Assembly: GCF_009730915.1 (NCBI RefSeq)
Contig: NC_052481.1
Coordinates: forward strand, 21,178,461 to 21,242,460
DNA from: Dioscorea cayenensis subsp. rotundata
Taxonomy: Eukaryota > Streptophyta > Magnoliopsida > Dioscoreales > Dioscoreaceae
Length of the DNA: 64,000 bases
Direction of reading: 5' to 3'
Position 1 is the first letter of the stretch; each line of letters opens with the position of its first letter. This document shows positions 49,515 to 61,269 of the stretch, one piece after another. A program made the position numbers and the translations under genes. The notes beneath the pieces are model-generated. The model was not told the DNA's origin. It ran no database searches and was given only the letters and a program-made list of their open reading frames with translations.

Positions 49515-50307
49515 TTAGGCTTTGCTTGGGAGAGGTGAAGTAGAGGTTCATAATGGAGGGTAGAGTAGAGTAAAGTAAGGTAAAGGGGGTTTTTAAGTTA
49601 TACCTTGTTTGGGACTAAGGTAAGGTAAATGGAGGTTATCAAACCTTGTAATGTTTGGATTGAAGGTAATAGAGAGTAAGGTATTATGGTAATATTACTA
49701 AAATACCCTTATAACAAAAAGATATGTTAATGATAATATATATGAGTGTTTTGGATTTGTTGTTGGAAATAATGGAATTTGTTTTTCATTTAAAGTTTTG
49801 GGATTTATCTTAATTTTTTTTAAAGCATATTGTGAAACTTTTTTAAAAAATAAAAGGAAAAATTATGTTAACAATTAATGTAAAAGCAAATTATTAATAA
49901 TTAAATGAATATTAGTATAAAAATGAACTGAAATCGTGAATTTATATTAATTACGTTTCATTTTTTTAATTTTTCTAAATTTTGTAAATAATCTAATAAC
50001 TAATAAAGAACCCCGATGCCGGGTAAAAAAAATGATAAAGACCTCGATGCCCGATGCCTGGGTTCCATTGATACGTAATTAGTACGTAAAACAACATCAT
50101 CCATTATACAACAATGCATAAACAACATCACCCATTTAACAATATTATCCATTTGCCAACATCAAGAACTCACTCAACAAATCCTTACAAGTTCAAATTG
50201 TTCAAACATCAAAAAACAAGTTCAAACATCATAAACAAGTTCAAATTGTTCAAACATCAAAAAACAAGTTCAAATTGTTCACAAAAACTACTAAAGTCTT
50301 ATAACAT

Positions 50308-51365
50308 TCATTGTCGCGGGTCATCATCATAATCCAACCAACTCAACAATAAAGCCTTGCGTTCCTCTAGTGGACATCTAATTAAACCTTCCAATAACTT
50401 AGAATCTTTGATGAGAAACCTGTAAGCTTTTCCAAGAATAGGGTGTGAGATCCCTAAATCTTTGAGCATACCCCAAACATCATAATCTTTGGTAGGATCG
50501 GTGGTAGATGCTTGAACTAACATGTTGGTTGATTGAAGAAGAGCATCAGCTACTATCTCAATCGCTGTAGCCACTTTGTCACCATTGTCATCATCATTAT
50601 TAATTCCTTTACTCTTCTTGTGCCTAGATGAACTTGGAGCTTGAGTTTGTGATTGTTGATTTGTAGCCATTGGCGATGCTTCATCTTGCCCTTCATTGTC
50701 ATGCTCATGAGAATTTGGACTTTCACCCAAATTCTCTAAGTTCACTGTGTTCTGTGAAACTAACAAATCAATTTCGTCTATTGTGTTTCCCGAAGAATTT
50801 ATTTCATTTCGCCTCCGTCTCCTCATTTCTGATGCAGTCTCTGCTTGTACTCCAGTTGCCCGATCCTGTCCATAAAGTTGAACAAGTTTCTCATAATTTC
50901 TTACCCTTTTATTCATCCATTCAGCAGCTTCTGGTTTGGCCTAAATGTAAAATAATGGTGTTATCAAAATGTAGTTAGTATTACTTCTTTATTAAACAAA
51001 GTACGAAAATTTACCTCAATTAAATGTTGCCATACTTCAGACTCAGCATGCCACATTTCGCTAGTTGGATTCCATGCAAACCCGCTCATTCCATTCTTGA
51101 AAATGTCATAGCACCTTATAAAAGCTCGTTTTATATTTTTCATCCGGTTTTGAGCTCTTTCTTTGTCTATTGGCTTATCCAAGAATTTACTTCTCACTTC
51201 ATTTACTATGTTCTCCAATGCATGAGTGGTGAATGTTCCACCAACTCTATTTCCCATTGTTTGTTGATGCAAGTACGCATCAATCAAAGCATCATCCATA
51301 GCAAACGTCCATATACACGTGTTACTTCCATCATGAACATTTGAACTTGATTTCCTCTTTGACAT
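50308..51365 (-). CDS. Harbinger ORF1, Myb/SANT-like DNA-binding protein
   Basis: Exons 51365..51015 and 50940..50308, joined in phase, 984 nt, 327 residues. In Harbinger systems this protein binds the transposase, brings it to the nucleus and helps it meet the element ends. The N-terminal Myb/SANT-like domain reads TFAMDDALIDAYLHQQ, then FLDKPIDKERAQNRMKNIKR and GFAWNPTSEMWHAESEVWQH (the spaced Trp residues are typical). The second exon has a basic RRRRRNE stretch, likely a nuclear signal, and a Ser/Gln-rich linker. The C-terminal part reads DVWGMLKDLGISHPILGKAY. No lesion. Confidence 0.9.
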
Positions 51366-51676
51366 ATTTTAAACTACATTGATAAGAACACAAAATTATT
51401 AATAACAATGGAATATTTAAAATCCATAGATATTTGTAATTAAAAAAGTTTGCAAGAAGGCACACAATGAAATAAAATAAATGCATTACATTACATCAAC
51501 AACAATGTAATTAGTACGTAAAACAACATCATCCATTATACAACAATGCATAAACAACATCACCCATTTAACAATATTATCCATTTGACAACATCAATAA
51601 CTCACTCAACAAATCCTTACAAAAAATAAACTACACTGTGAAGACAACATCAATCTTGTAACAATGCACCAATAAC

Positions 51677-53042
51677 TTATTCGACATAATTAGTGTACAT
51701 TTCAACTGCTATAGCATCCCTAATAATTTCTCCGGCAATTGTTTCTTCACTATTTTCCCCGGTGCCATCATGCTCATCTTGAACTTCATCACTAAGTTCG
51801 TTATCAACTTGAGCAATTAATATATCATCAGGATCTACACCCATTAAATAATTGTGCAAAATACAGCATGCAAAAATAATTTCTTTTTGTGTTTCCAAAC
51901 CATAATGTGGCTCCGTCGAGCTCCCTATTATAGAAAAACGTTTCTTCACGACGCCAAATGCTCGCTCGATAGAATTTCTTAGAGATGCATGGCGAAGATT
52001 AAATAATTCACGTGGATTTCGTGGTGGGTTCCTTGAGTATTCCTTCAAGTGGTATCGCTCTCCTCTATATGGTGTAATAAGCCCACTTCTTAACATGAAT
52101 CCAGCATCAACAAGGTAATATTTTCCTAAATAACAAATGGACTATGTTATAACATTGTTTGTGTATATATGGTCTCTAATAAAATATTAGATCATGTCAA
52201 CAATTACCTTGAGGGATTTTTAGTGGACAAGCTCTACTTAATGCATTTTTCATTATTCTTGAATCAGATGTTGTTCCTTCCCACCCAGGTAACACGTAAG
52301 TGAATTTTAAATCGAATGTGCATGCAGCCAACACATTTTGTGTTGGGTATTCCTTCCTTCCACGAAACCTAGGAGCGTCGGCATTGGAAACTTTTACACG
52401 AACATGTGTTCCATCAATCGCACCAACACAATCCTGGGATAAATTTAATATTTTATTCACACAATACACAATTGTAATAAAATTAAAATTCATTGGGGAT
52501 TCGATTACCTTAAAATATGGATAGAACCTACTGCTGCTGAATATTTCTGAAGGGATTTCTGAGCCATCAGGTTGTACTAAGTATTTTTCCTCTAACTCTA
52601 CTATAGCTTGCAATACATTATGAAAATGACGGGAGATTGTCTCACGAGAACGACGGAAGAAGAAAGATAGTTCACGATGGGAGACATTATGACCTAATAA
52701 ATATAGAGTTCTTGCAACTTGCTCCTCGATAGACACTTGCAAAGTTGGTCTAAGACCTCCATCTCTAACTAATATTTCACATAATCCTAGAAAAGCTCTA
52801 GGACTCATTCTTATCATGTTATGACACAGATCACTTGACAACAAATGTGACATTAGTTCATCTCTTGCTTGGTCTCCATGAAGGCGTAATTCACGAGCAA
52901 TTTGATTGTTAACATGCTTATGTTCCTTCTTACGTCTTGCAATCCAACTAATCACTAGCATAATGACTTGAATTGCTGCTAAATGGTGCAAACGTTGCAA
53001 TTTAATATAAGGATTGTCCAATAGCTTTTTCTTGTCCGCCAT
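51677..53042 (-). CDS. Harbinger transposase (DDE_Tnp_4 nuclease)
   Basis: Exons 53042..52509, 52433..52208 and 52125..51677; 1209 nt, 402 residues, in phase throughout. The N-terminal part has a helix-turn-helix-like stretch (VSHRELSFFFRRSRETISRH). The DDE centre is seen as DCVGAIDGTHVRVKV (first Asp), YYLVDAGFM (second Asp) and NSIERAFGVVKKRFSI (Glu), the usual Harbinger spacing. The tail is acidic. All three catalytic residues and every splice border are present, so the enzyme may be active. It is transcribed on the same strand as ORF1, 311 bp upstream of it. Confidence 0.94.
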
Positions 53043-53292
53043 CTAAAAAAATAAATTATCAAATTTTGCACAAAAAAAAAAATGTATGACCCTACAATAT
53101 GATAACATGCAAAAAAAAAAAAAAAAAATTAACTATGGAAAATAACCCATATGTCATACAAAGAAAAAGAGATACAATTTAAAAGCATTTATATTGGCTT
53201 TAAAGAATTAAATGAGAAATTTATTTAATGAGAAATTAAAAGAAAAACCATACACATACTACTAGGTAGAAGAAAAGAAAAAAAGAAGACTA

Positions 53293-53835
53293 TTCCCAGA
53301 ATGACCCTACAGAACCATTATATATAAGGCCCCTGACAAACCCATGAAAAGAAAAGAAAAACCATACACATACTCCTAGTTGTCATCATCATCATCAGCT
53401 AATTAATACTCTCTTAATTAGTTACTCACAGTGAACAACAATCCATGGATGATAAATTGGCTTTCTCTTTCTTTCTCTCAGATTATTGAATTGAAAGTCT
53501 CTGTTAACTGCTGCGAAGGGTGCAAGAAAAAGGTACTCAAAGCTTTGAGCATCAAAGGTAAAACTTATAACTTAATTACTACTCGGCTTATTTATTTATT
53601 TTTTAATAATTGTTAATGAAGCTCTTATGCTTGTTTACAAACAGGTGTTTTGAAGACAAAGATTCATCCTTCTCAACCTAAACTCACAGTCTATGGGAGT
53701 GTTGATCCCCAAACTCTTATTAAGAAACTATCAAGGTGTGGAAAAACAGCAGAGTTATGTTCTTCAGAAGAAACAAAACTACCTGGTTGAAAGCCAATAT
53801 TATACTACTTGGTTCTGTAGGGTCATTCTGGGAAA
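53293..53835. repeat. Perfect 25-bp inverted repeat flanking the HIPP fragment
   Basis: 53293-53317 (TTCCCAGAATGACCCTAC...) and 53811-53835 are exact reverse complements. They bound the captured gene fragment within about 540 bp. AAGCCAATATTATAC is also repeated directly around the right arm (about 53792 and 53835). Confidence 0.88.
53482..53791 (+). pseudogene. Heavy-metal-associated (HIPP-like) gene fragment inside the Harbinger element
   Basis: Exons 53482..53557 and 53645..53791, joined in phase with GT-AG borders. They encode IIELKVSVNCCEGCKKKVLK, then the rest of an HMA fold (VYGSVDPQTLIKKLSRCGKT), and a stop soon after. The metal-binding CxxC is present (C-E-G-C). Host HIPPs bind copper, cadmium or other metals and end in a prenylated CaaX box; the Pro/Lys-rich linker and CaaX are missing. 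The first exon has a good acceptor tract (TTTCTTTCTCTCAG). An upstream ATGGATGATAAATTG looks like the usual start (MDDKL) with no room for an intron between. Opposite strand to the transposase. Probably a host gene piece picked up by the element. Confidence 0.75.
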
Positions 53836-54390
53836 GCCAATATTATACAAATTATATACACAACCTGAACTTCACAAATTATGAACATTAGCAACAGATT
53901 GCCTCTATAAACTAAATTCATAGATGGAAACAATGGCATTTCACATTTGAAAACCAGGGAAAGAACAGAAGCATCTGAAGATGTAGATGGAAGATATCAA
54001 TGGAGAAGGAGAAGGGATCTCACCCAAAGATGAAGGGGAACTATTGTCTAGGCCCACGGATTCGCTGCGGTGAAGCTCACAGGCAGTGAAGCTCTCTCAG
54101 CCGAAGCTCCTCAGCCCAAGCTCTCTCAGCCAAATTCCCCTAAAAGTTGAAAACCTAACCATGGATGGAAATTATTAAAAAGCTCAAGGGTATTTTCGTC
54201 CAGTTAAAAAACAAAACCTTCTCAACCCCCCAATTTGGAGGGTTGAGAACATGGGGTAAATGGAGGTTTCTCAACCCTCCATTTAACCCCCTCAAACCCT
54301 ACCCTTACTAAAACCCTGGATCCAAACAAGGGTTGGCTGAGAACCTTACTTTACAAAACCTCCAATAACCCTCTCCCAAGCAAGGCCTTA

Positions 54391-54700
54391 GTGCTATAGT
54401 AACCCAAGAGAGAGAAATAGAGAAGAAGAAAAAAATTGGAGGTTTGAAGTAGAGGATTTGGAAATCGCCGGAGGAAGCTTGCCGGAGGGATAACCTTGTT
54501 TGGTAAGAACATTTCTTTGTGTTGTATTTGACATGGATGTAAGTATGTTTGGTTTAATGAAGAAAAAGATGATGGATTTGAATATATATTGATGAGGATG
54601 AGAAAATAGTTGTTGTGAAATGATTTTTGTGTTGAAAAACTCTTGAATTTGTGATGAAATTGCTTGGAATGGTGGAGGTATTTGCCGGATTTATTGTAGA
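54391..54700. other. DNA right of the Harbinger element
   Basis: Starts with an AGAGAGAAATAGAGAAG run. No gene supported. Confidence 0.35.
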
Positions 54701-55320
54701 TTAATGTAGTATCGAGATTAGGGTTTGGTTTGGTTAATTAAGTTGATGATGATGATTAAGATGTTAATGATGATGGTTGGATTGGAATTGGTTGAGTTAG
54801 CTAAATTGATTTGGTTGGATCAAACCAAGTTTGGGTAAATTGGTTGAGTTGGGTTTGATTTGGTTGAGTTGGGCTTGATCAAATCAAGTGAAGAGAGTTT
54901 GATTTGGTTTAGTTAAGTTCACTTAAATGGATTGGAATTGGGTTTGGATGAGAGTTGAAGTGGTTGGGTCCAATTAAATTGATTTGGTCTAGGTTTGATC
55001 AAATCAAGTTGAGTTGTGGTTGGACTTGAATTGGTTTGGCTAAATTAAGTTGGATTGAAGTTGATTTGGGCTTGGTTCATGTGTTGGGCTAAGGGTTTTG
55101 GGCTGAACCAATTCAAGGAGAATTGGGTTCAGTTGAACCAAGCTGGTTCAGCAGATTTTGTATAAGAATTGAGTTGGTTCAAGGCTGGTTGGTTTAATTA
55201 AACTTGGTTCAGTGAAATTGAGCTTGGTTCAGGTTGGTTCAAGATGGTCTAGCCCAAATTGAGTTGGTTTAAGTGTAATTGGAGACCGGTTTAATTATGC
55301 AAGGTCGGGTTTTAATTAAT
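54700..55320 (+). repeat. Degenerate G/T-rich repeat (TTGGTTnAGTTGRG type)
   Basis: About 600 bp built from variants of GGTTGAGTTGGGTTTGAT and GATCAAATCAAGT, with no fixed period. One strand is very poor in C. It could be a decayed minisatellite or part of an LTR element. Confidence 0.6.
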
Positions 55321-56192
55321 TGGAGTGAGTGTGCCCAATTAGAGAGTCAATTATTGGTTTCTTGTATTTTTTTTTGGGTTTAATTGTGGTCAATAGCATA
55401 TTGTATTTATTTTTATTATGTTATCCTGTTAGGTGTTATTCAAGTTTGGGAGGAAATTCCAGGTCTAGCGGAAAACCCAAGGGAGACCAGGTGAGTTGGT
55501 AGTGGCTATTATTTCAAATAATTAGATTATTATTATTATTATTTTGAAATAATTGTTTAATAGCACGATTGACACCACTATCCGTGTCCTATCATGCCCA
55601 CCAATCATACCCTTAATATCATATTCCAATCTTTCATTTAATTAAATTAATTATTTAAATATAAAAAATATTAGAAAACATTAAAGTACCAAAAAAATCT
55701 TGATTCCCTTGACAATTAAAATCAATTTAAATATTTCTTACTAATATACATTTATAAAATTTTTAATTTTTAATTTTATTTTTTTATAAAATTATAAACA
55801 TCACGGACATGTGTACGGACCAAAGATTGATCATCCAACCTACTCACTCTCAGCTAAGAGGAGTTTAGGATGTGAGTCCCCACCTTTCACTAGGAGCTAA
55901 GTATCACTGGGCTATGAATTTTTTAATAAATATTTTAAATTTTATAAAAAATAAAATTATTTAAATATTTTTTAAGTTTATTTTCTACCTTTACAAAAAG
56001 ATTCAAAAAAAGCCCCTCAATCATGCGACATAATATTAGTAGCTGTGCATGAGAATGGGCACACTAAAATCTCTGACCAGCCGCATACTGGCTGTAAATA
56101 GTCGGACGATCGGACGGTCAACGTAGCATCAGAGTAATTTATATCTTGCGTTTTCACTTGTCAGTATTTAAGATAAAAGATAAAAAGATTAC
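55321..56192. other. AT-rich DNA left of the second gap
   Basis: No gene. 55800-55915 is a less AT-rich patch (CTCAGCTAAGAGGAGTTTAG...) of unknown origin. Confidence 0.4.
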
Positions 56193-57192
56193 NNNNNNNN
56201 NNNNNNNNNNNNNNNNNNNNNNNNNNNNNNNNNNNNNNNNNNNNNNNNNNNNNNNNNNNNNNNNNNNNNNNNNNNNNNNNNNNNNNNNNNNNNNNNNNNN
56301 NNNNNNNNNNNNNNNNNNNNNNNNNNNNNNNNNNNNNNNNNNNNNNNNNNNNNNNNNNNNNNNNNNNNNNNNNNNNNNNNNNNNNNNNNNNNNNNNNNNN
56401 NNNNNNNNNNNNNNNNNNNNNNNNNNNNNNNNNNNNNNNNNNNNNNNNNNNNNNNNNNNNNNNNNNNNNNNNNNNNNNNNNNNNNNNNNNNNNNNNNNNN
56501 NNNNNNNNNNNNNNNNNNNNNNNNNNNNNNNNNNNNNNNNNNNNNNNNNNNNNNNNNNNNNNNNNNNNNNNNNNNNNNNNNNNNNNNNNNNNNNNNNNNN
56601 NNNNNNNNNNNNNNNNNNNNNNNNNNNNNNNNNNNNNNNNNNNNNNNNNNNNNNNNNNNNNNNNNNNNNNNNNNNNNNNNNNNNNNNNNNNNNNNNNNNN
56701 NNNNNNNNNNNNNNNNNNNNNNNNNNNNNNNNNNNNNNNNNNNNNNNNNNNNNNNNNNNNNNNNNNNNNNNNNNNNNNNNNNNNNNNNNNNNNNNNNNNN
56801 NNNNNNNNNNNNNNNNNNNNNNNNNNNNNNNNNNNNNNNNNNNNNNNNNNNNNNNNNNNNNNNNNNNNNNNNNNNNNNNNNNNNNNNNNNNNNNNNNNNN
56901 NNNNNNNNNNNNNNNNNNNNNNNNNNNNNNNNNNNNNNNNNNNNNNNNNNNNNNNNNNNNNNNNNNNNNNNNNNNNNNNNNNNNNNNNNNNNNNNNNNNN
57001 NNNNNNNNNNNNNNNNNNNNNNNNNNNNNNNNNNNNNNNNNNNNNNNNNNNNNNNNNNNNNNNNNNNNNNNNNNNNNNNNNNNNNNNNNNNNNNNNNNNN
57101 NNNNNNNNNNNNNNNNNNNNNNNNNNNNNNNNNNNNNNNNNNNNNNNNNNNNNNNNNNNNNNNNNNNNNNNNNNNNNNNNNNNNNNNNNNNN
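56193..57192. other. Assembly gap, exactly 1000 N
   Basis: Fixed-size gap, true length unknown. A MULE type-1 terminus begins about 10 bp after it. Confidence 0.99.
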
Positions 57193-57199
57193 AAAATAA

Positions 57200-58640
57200 T
57201 AATAAGAGAAAATTACTGCTCCTCTCGACTTTCAAAACTTCCCAAATATTCTCGTGAGCTTCAATACCTCGACAACCCTTCCTTTATTGTTTACCACTCT
57301 TTCGCTCTACGACATGAATTCCATCATCGCTCTTAAATCTTTTCAGACACATCATTCTTTTCGGATTACTTTTGCATGTACTCATTTCTAAAATGAGAAT
57401 TCATTTCTAAATGAGAGCTCATTTCTTTAAACAGAGAGCTCATTTCTTAAACAAAAACTTATTTCTTAAACAGAACCCTCATTTTGTTAAACGAAAACTC
57501 ATTTTTAAACGTAAACATTGATATTTAAACAGAAAAACCAATATTTACGTGACAAATTAATCATGGGTATAAAAACCAATTAATCTTGACCACTCGTACA
57601 TATTTAAATAGAAATAACGATATTTAAGCACTTTTTAAACGTAAACGCAATATATTAAACAGAAACATCGATAGTTAAACAAAGACAACCAAGCATAAAG
57701 ACGGTCGTTCTTTATTATATGGAGTTAACGATATTTACATTAAAAATTTAATAAGTTTGTGGAAAAGAATTTAGGTTAGCATGATTACATTATAATTACA
57801 AACAAACTTATAACTACAAACAAAAGAATTTAGGTTAGCATGAAGAGTAATACATGTACTCATTTCTTAAACAGAGAGTTCATTTTTTTAAACAGAAACC
57901 TAACAGAAATCTCATTTCTTAAACAAAAAACTCATTTCTTAAACAGAAACCTCATTTTTTTTAAACAACAAACTCATTTTTTAAACAGAAACATTGATAT
58001 TTAAACAGAAAAACCAATATTTTATGTGACAAATTAATTCTGGGTATAAAAACCAATTAATCTTGGTCACTCGTACATATTTAAATAGAAACAACGATAT
58101 TTAAGCGTTTTTTTAAATGTAAATGCAATATATTTAACAGAAACATTGATAGTTAAACAAAGACAAACAAGCATAAAGATGACCGTTCTTTATTATATGG
58201 AGATAACGATATTTACATTAAAAATTTAATAAGTTTGTGAGAAAAAATTTAGGTTAGCATGATTACATTATAACTACAAACAAAAAAATTTAGGTTAGCA
58301 TGAAGAGTAATGCATGTACTCATTTCTTATATAGAAAACTTATTTTTTAAACAGAGCCTCATATTTTAAACAGAAGTCTCATGTTTTAAATAGAAACTCA
58401 TTGCATCCAAGGTCATTATAGTTAAACCCTGTCACACTTGCCATAACTTCCTACGCAAGGGACAATTTCGTTCAAAAAAATCCAAATTAACTCTATCAAT
58501 CACTGTTAGATGCTTGGGGGGTTTAAAAAATTATTGTATTAAAAAAAAGGGGTTTTTATAGATATTCAAATTTAGGGGGAGAATATGTGCATATTGCAAA
58601 CTTTGGGGGTGTTTTTAGCAATTTCCACAATAATAATTAC
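57200..58640 (+). mobile_element. Short non-autonomous MULE of the same family
   Basis: Starts with a type-1 terminus (GAAAATTACTGCTCCTCTCG near 57207, then TCAAAACTTCCCAAATATT) and ends with a type-2 terminus (inverse of AAATTGCTAAAAACACCCCC near 58625). No coding block is seen; the interior is almost all TTAARC-type repeats. It is internally deleted relative to copies L and R. Confidence 0.7.
57375..58420 (+). repeat. Tandem repeat of about 470 bp rich in TTAAACAG motifs
   Basis: CATGTACTCATTTCT occurs near 57376, 57853 and 58314. Between them the order of landmarks repeats: TTAAACAGAAAAACCAATAT, GGGTATAAAAACCAATTAATC, CACTCGTACATATTTAAATA, GTTCTTTATTATATGGAG, AATTTAGGTTAGCATG. Two full units and a truncated third. 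Inside each, TTAAACAGA recurs every 15-25 bp. Confidence 0.85.
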
Positions 58641-59525
58641 TATTATAATTATAATAAGCCCAGAAGAGAAGAAATAAACTAAAATTAGAAAAAACAAATT
58701 GGATTAAAAGGGAGGAAAAAAATAGAAACTTAATTTACTTGATTGGATTCATTGTACAATGGAAGATTATGGAAGTTATCTCTCCCTAAAAAAAAATTTA
58801 TTAGGACATTGATTGCTTGTCCTTAATTATATACTCCCTTAAATGGAAAATAAATATTATTTTATTGGAATGGTAAAAAAAAAAATATTTATTAAGGCAT
58901 CGATTGCTTTTCCTTTTATATATATATATATATATATATAGTAAATATTAATTGTGACCGTCTTTAATTAGATTTGATAATTGCTATCACATCAACATCT
59001 AATCACTATTTTTTTACAGTAAATTATACAAATTTATTATTATGTAGTATTTGATATAATTCAATATTATATATATATGAAATAATAGTGACTATTGAAG
59101 AAGGCAAATCCAATGGTACTCTATGATATTCCCATTGAAATCATCTCTAAATGATGCTACTCAAAACATATGGATCTGAACATGCTTAGTTGTTAGGGGA
59201 GGTGGGACTCACGAGTGATCTTTAGATAGAAATGTTGTCATGTCGTTCAAGTGTTATAAGCCAAAGGTTAGATGGCATTTGCCCGCTTATTATTAATTAA
59301 TTAATTAATTAATTAATTAAATGAAGAAGCTCTCACAACATAGATGGGTCATATCAATAACCTAATGTGATTTATTGAGCTCGGATGATTTGGGTAGAGT
59401 ATTTGTATTTTATTAGATGAATTTAAATTTTAAATTCAAGCAAAGTGAATGCATACATATATTAAAAGATTAATTTTGAATTTGTACACACTTCTTTCAC
59501 ATAGACATAACTTGTTTATATTTTG
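58641..59525. other. AT-rich intergenic DNA
   Basis: Contains a TA run at 58918-58940 and an AATT run near 59293-59320. No gene supported. Confidence 0.45.

Positions 59526-59526
<1 letters not shown>

Positions 59527-59580
<54 letters not shown>
59527..59580. repeat. TA microsatellite
   Basis: Uninterrupted (TA)n of about 54 bp. Confidence 0.95.
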
Positions 59581-59584
<4 letters not shown>

Positions 59585-59885
59585 CAAGCGGTATCTTATA
59601 TATATTTTTTAATTATATATCTTAGTCATATATTAGGAAGTAGTTACGCTTTTGGGCACATCTAGCAATAACATGTTATCATAATATATTTATCCGATTA
59701 AGTTGAATAAAAATTATAATTAATATAGATATTTGCTTCTAAAGTAGTTTTGTTTGTATTTTTATTATAACTAATATAATTATTTTTATATCTTTGAAAA
59801 AGTCGATGATTTTTTTTTTGATCTATGGATATTTTTAGAAAATTAGGCTTCATACATATATATAAACAAAGAGGACAAATCATGT

Positions 59886-60136
59886 GTCAAGGGTGTGCTC
59901 GCCATCATTAATAGAAAAAACGAGGATTAAACTACTGGGCTTATTTGCAAATAACATGGATTGAGTTATAAATTTATTTTCACAACCAATGAATCTTTTT
60001 TGGCACCAGTACATCCAGTGTGCTCATTATCACTAATAGAAAAGTGAGGATTAGATTAGTGAGCTTATTTGCCTAGAAAGGGACTGAGTTGTAAATTTAT
60101 TTTTATAACCAAATAATCTTTTTTGGCACCATACAC
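59886..60136 (+). repeat. Tandem duplication of about 125 bp
   Basis: Blocks 59886-60010 and 60014-60136 share AGTGTGCTC, CTAATAGAAAA, GAGGATTA, GTAAATTTATTTT and ATCTTTTTTGGCACCA. Moderately diverged. No coding signal. Confidence 0.75.
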
Positions 60137-60814
60137 TCAGTGTGTTCGGACAAAAAAACTCTTGGCCAATTGATAATAATTAACACTTGGCAATGAAAAA
60201 CCTCCATCAAGGAATATCTTTGCATATTCCTTTTTTTTAATGAGTTCCATTTATTGTTAGAGGGTATTAATGAAGGTGACTATACATTCTTTATTATTCG
60301 ATTTTTTACACTATAAATGCAAAGTCAAAAAGATCACTGTATCCTTTTATTTTTATTCTCATTTTTGTTAGCTCAATCATTAAAAAAAAATTATAGGTGA
60401 AAATATGATAGCTGTCAGGATGTACACTTCAATAAATTTTTATAAAAATATATAATGTATGTTGTGTTCATACAGGCATTTTTGTTTTTAAAAAAAAAAC
60501 TTTAAATTAACCTGGTTGATAAATAAAAGAGTATATCTAAAGAGATCTTTTCCTAAAAATCGGGTTACAAATTTTTTTTTAATTCATTAATCACAATTTA
60601 ATTCATTTGATAATAATTAAAATTAAATATTTAAATTTTAAATTTTATAAAAATATGTTAGTGCAGTAATAAGCCATAGAGAAGGCGAATAATTCAACAC
60701 TCGGCAGGTAAAAAATTCCATGAATTCAAAGTAAGAAAGAGCAAGCCAACATGAGTCATATAGCATAACAGAGTATCTCAAATACATACATACACATACA
60801 TACATATATACATA

Positions 60815-61036
60815 CTATTTGATTTCAACTTCCAAGCAATCCCCTCTAGAAATTAAAGCCATATCCTTTATGAAATAATTAAGCAACCAATCAAACAAAA
60901 TTTCTTTTATGATACTGATATGTAAAAATAGAACACTCGCTGACTCATGATTTGCAGTAAATTTAATTGTAATCCAATCACCAAAATTTTGAGATGATGG
61001 GGCAAATGGTAGTTGCACCACAGAGCCTCTTAGCAT
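60815..61036 (-). CDS. Possible terminal exon, 73 aa, unrecognised
   Basis: The minus strand reads QNFGDWITIKFTANHESASV, then LHISIIKEILFDWLLNYFIK, and ends CLEVEIK before a stop. It is open and of less simple composition than its flanks. A TAACTTAG acceptor-like site precedes it. No upstream exon or family recognised, so the call is weak. Confidence 0.25.
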   Translation of the reverse strand: MLRGSVVQLPFAPSSQNFGDWITIKFTANHESASVLFLHISIIKEILFDWLLNYFIKDMALISRGDCLEVEIK

Positions 61037-61269
61037 TTCATAAGCCTAAGTTAGACAGGAGAGGAGCGAATTTATATATAAATGATGCAATAGATATAAC
61101 AAATTATAGATGAAATATATATATATTTGGGGAAAGAGCTACAAGAGTAGCTATTTATTGAAGAAAAAGCAAAGGGTCCAAACAATACAGACCCAGCAAC
61201 AAAAGACGACAAACTGAAAACGCTTAAACAGAAAACAACCACAAATAGAAACCTAAAACTTAATCAAAA

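Larger units (their letters stand above)
49518..54387 (-). mobile_element. PIF/Harbinger DNA transposon, apparently complete, 4870 bp
   Basis: Termini GGCTTTGCTTGGGAGAG (49518-49534) and, inverted, GGCCTTGCTTGGGAGAG (54387-54371), 16 of 17 matching. They are flanked by TTA at 49515-49517 and TTA at 54388-54390, the standard 3-bp Harbinger target duplication. Inside, on the minus strand, are both genes the superfamily needs: the DDE transposase (53042-51677) and the Myb/SANT-like helper (51365-50308). Both are open from ATG to stop once spliced. Repeated text near 50090-50180 and 51520-51620 flanks the helper gene (AACATCATCCATTATACAAC). Confidence 0.93.

Noticed and set aside
56146-57336. Long open frames across 56.1-57.3 kb on both strands
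   Set aside because: Same cause: the second 1000-N gap.
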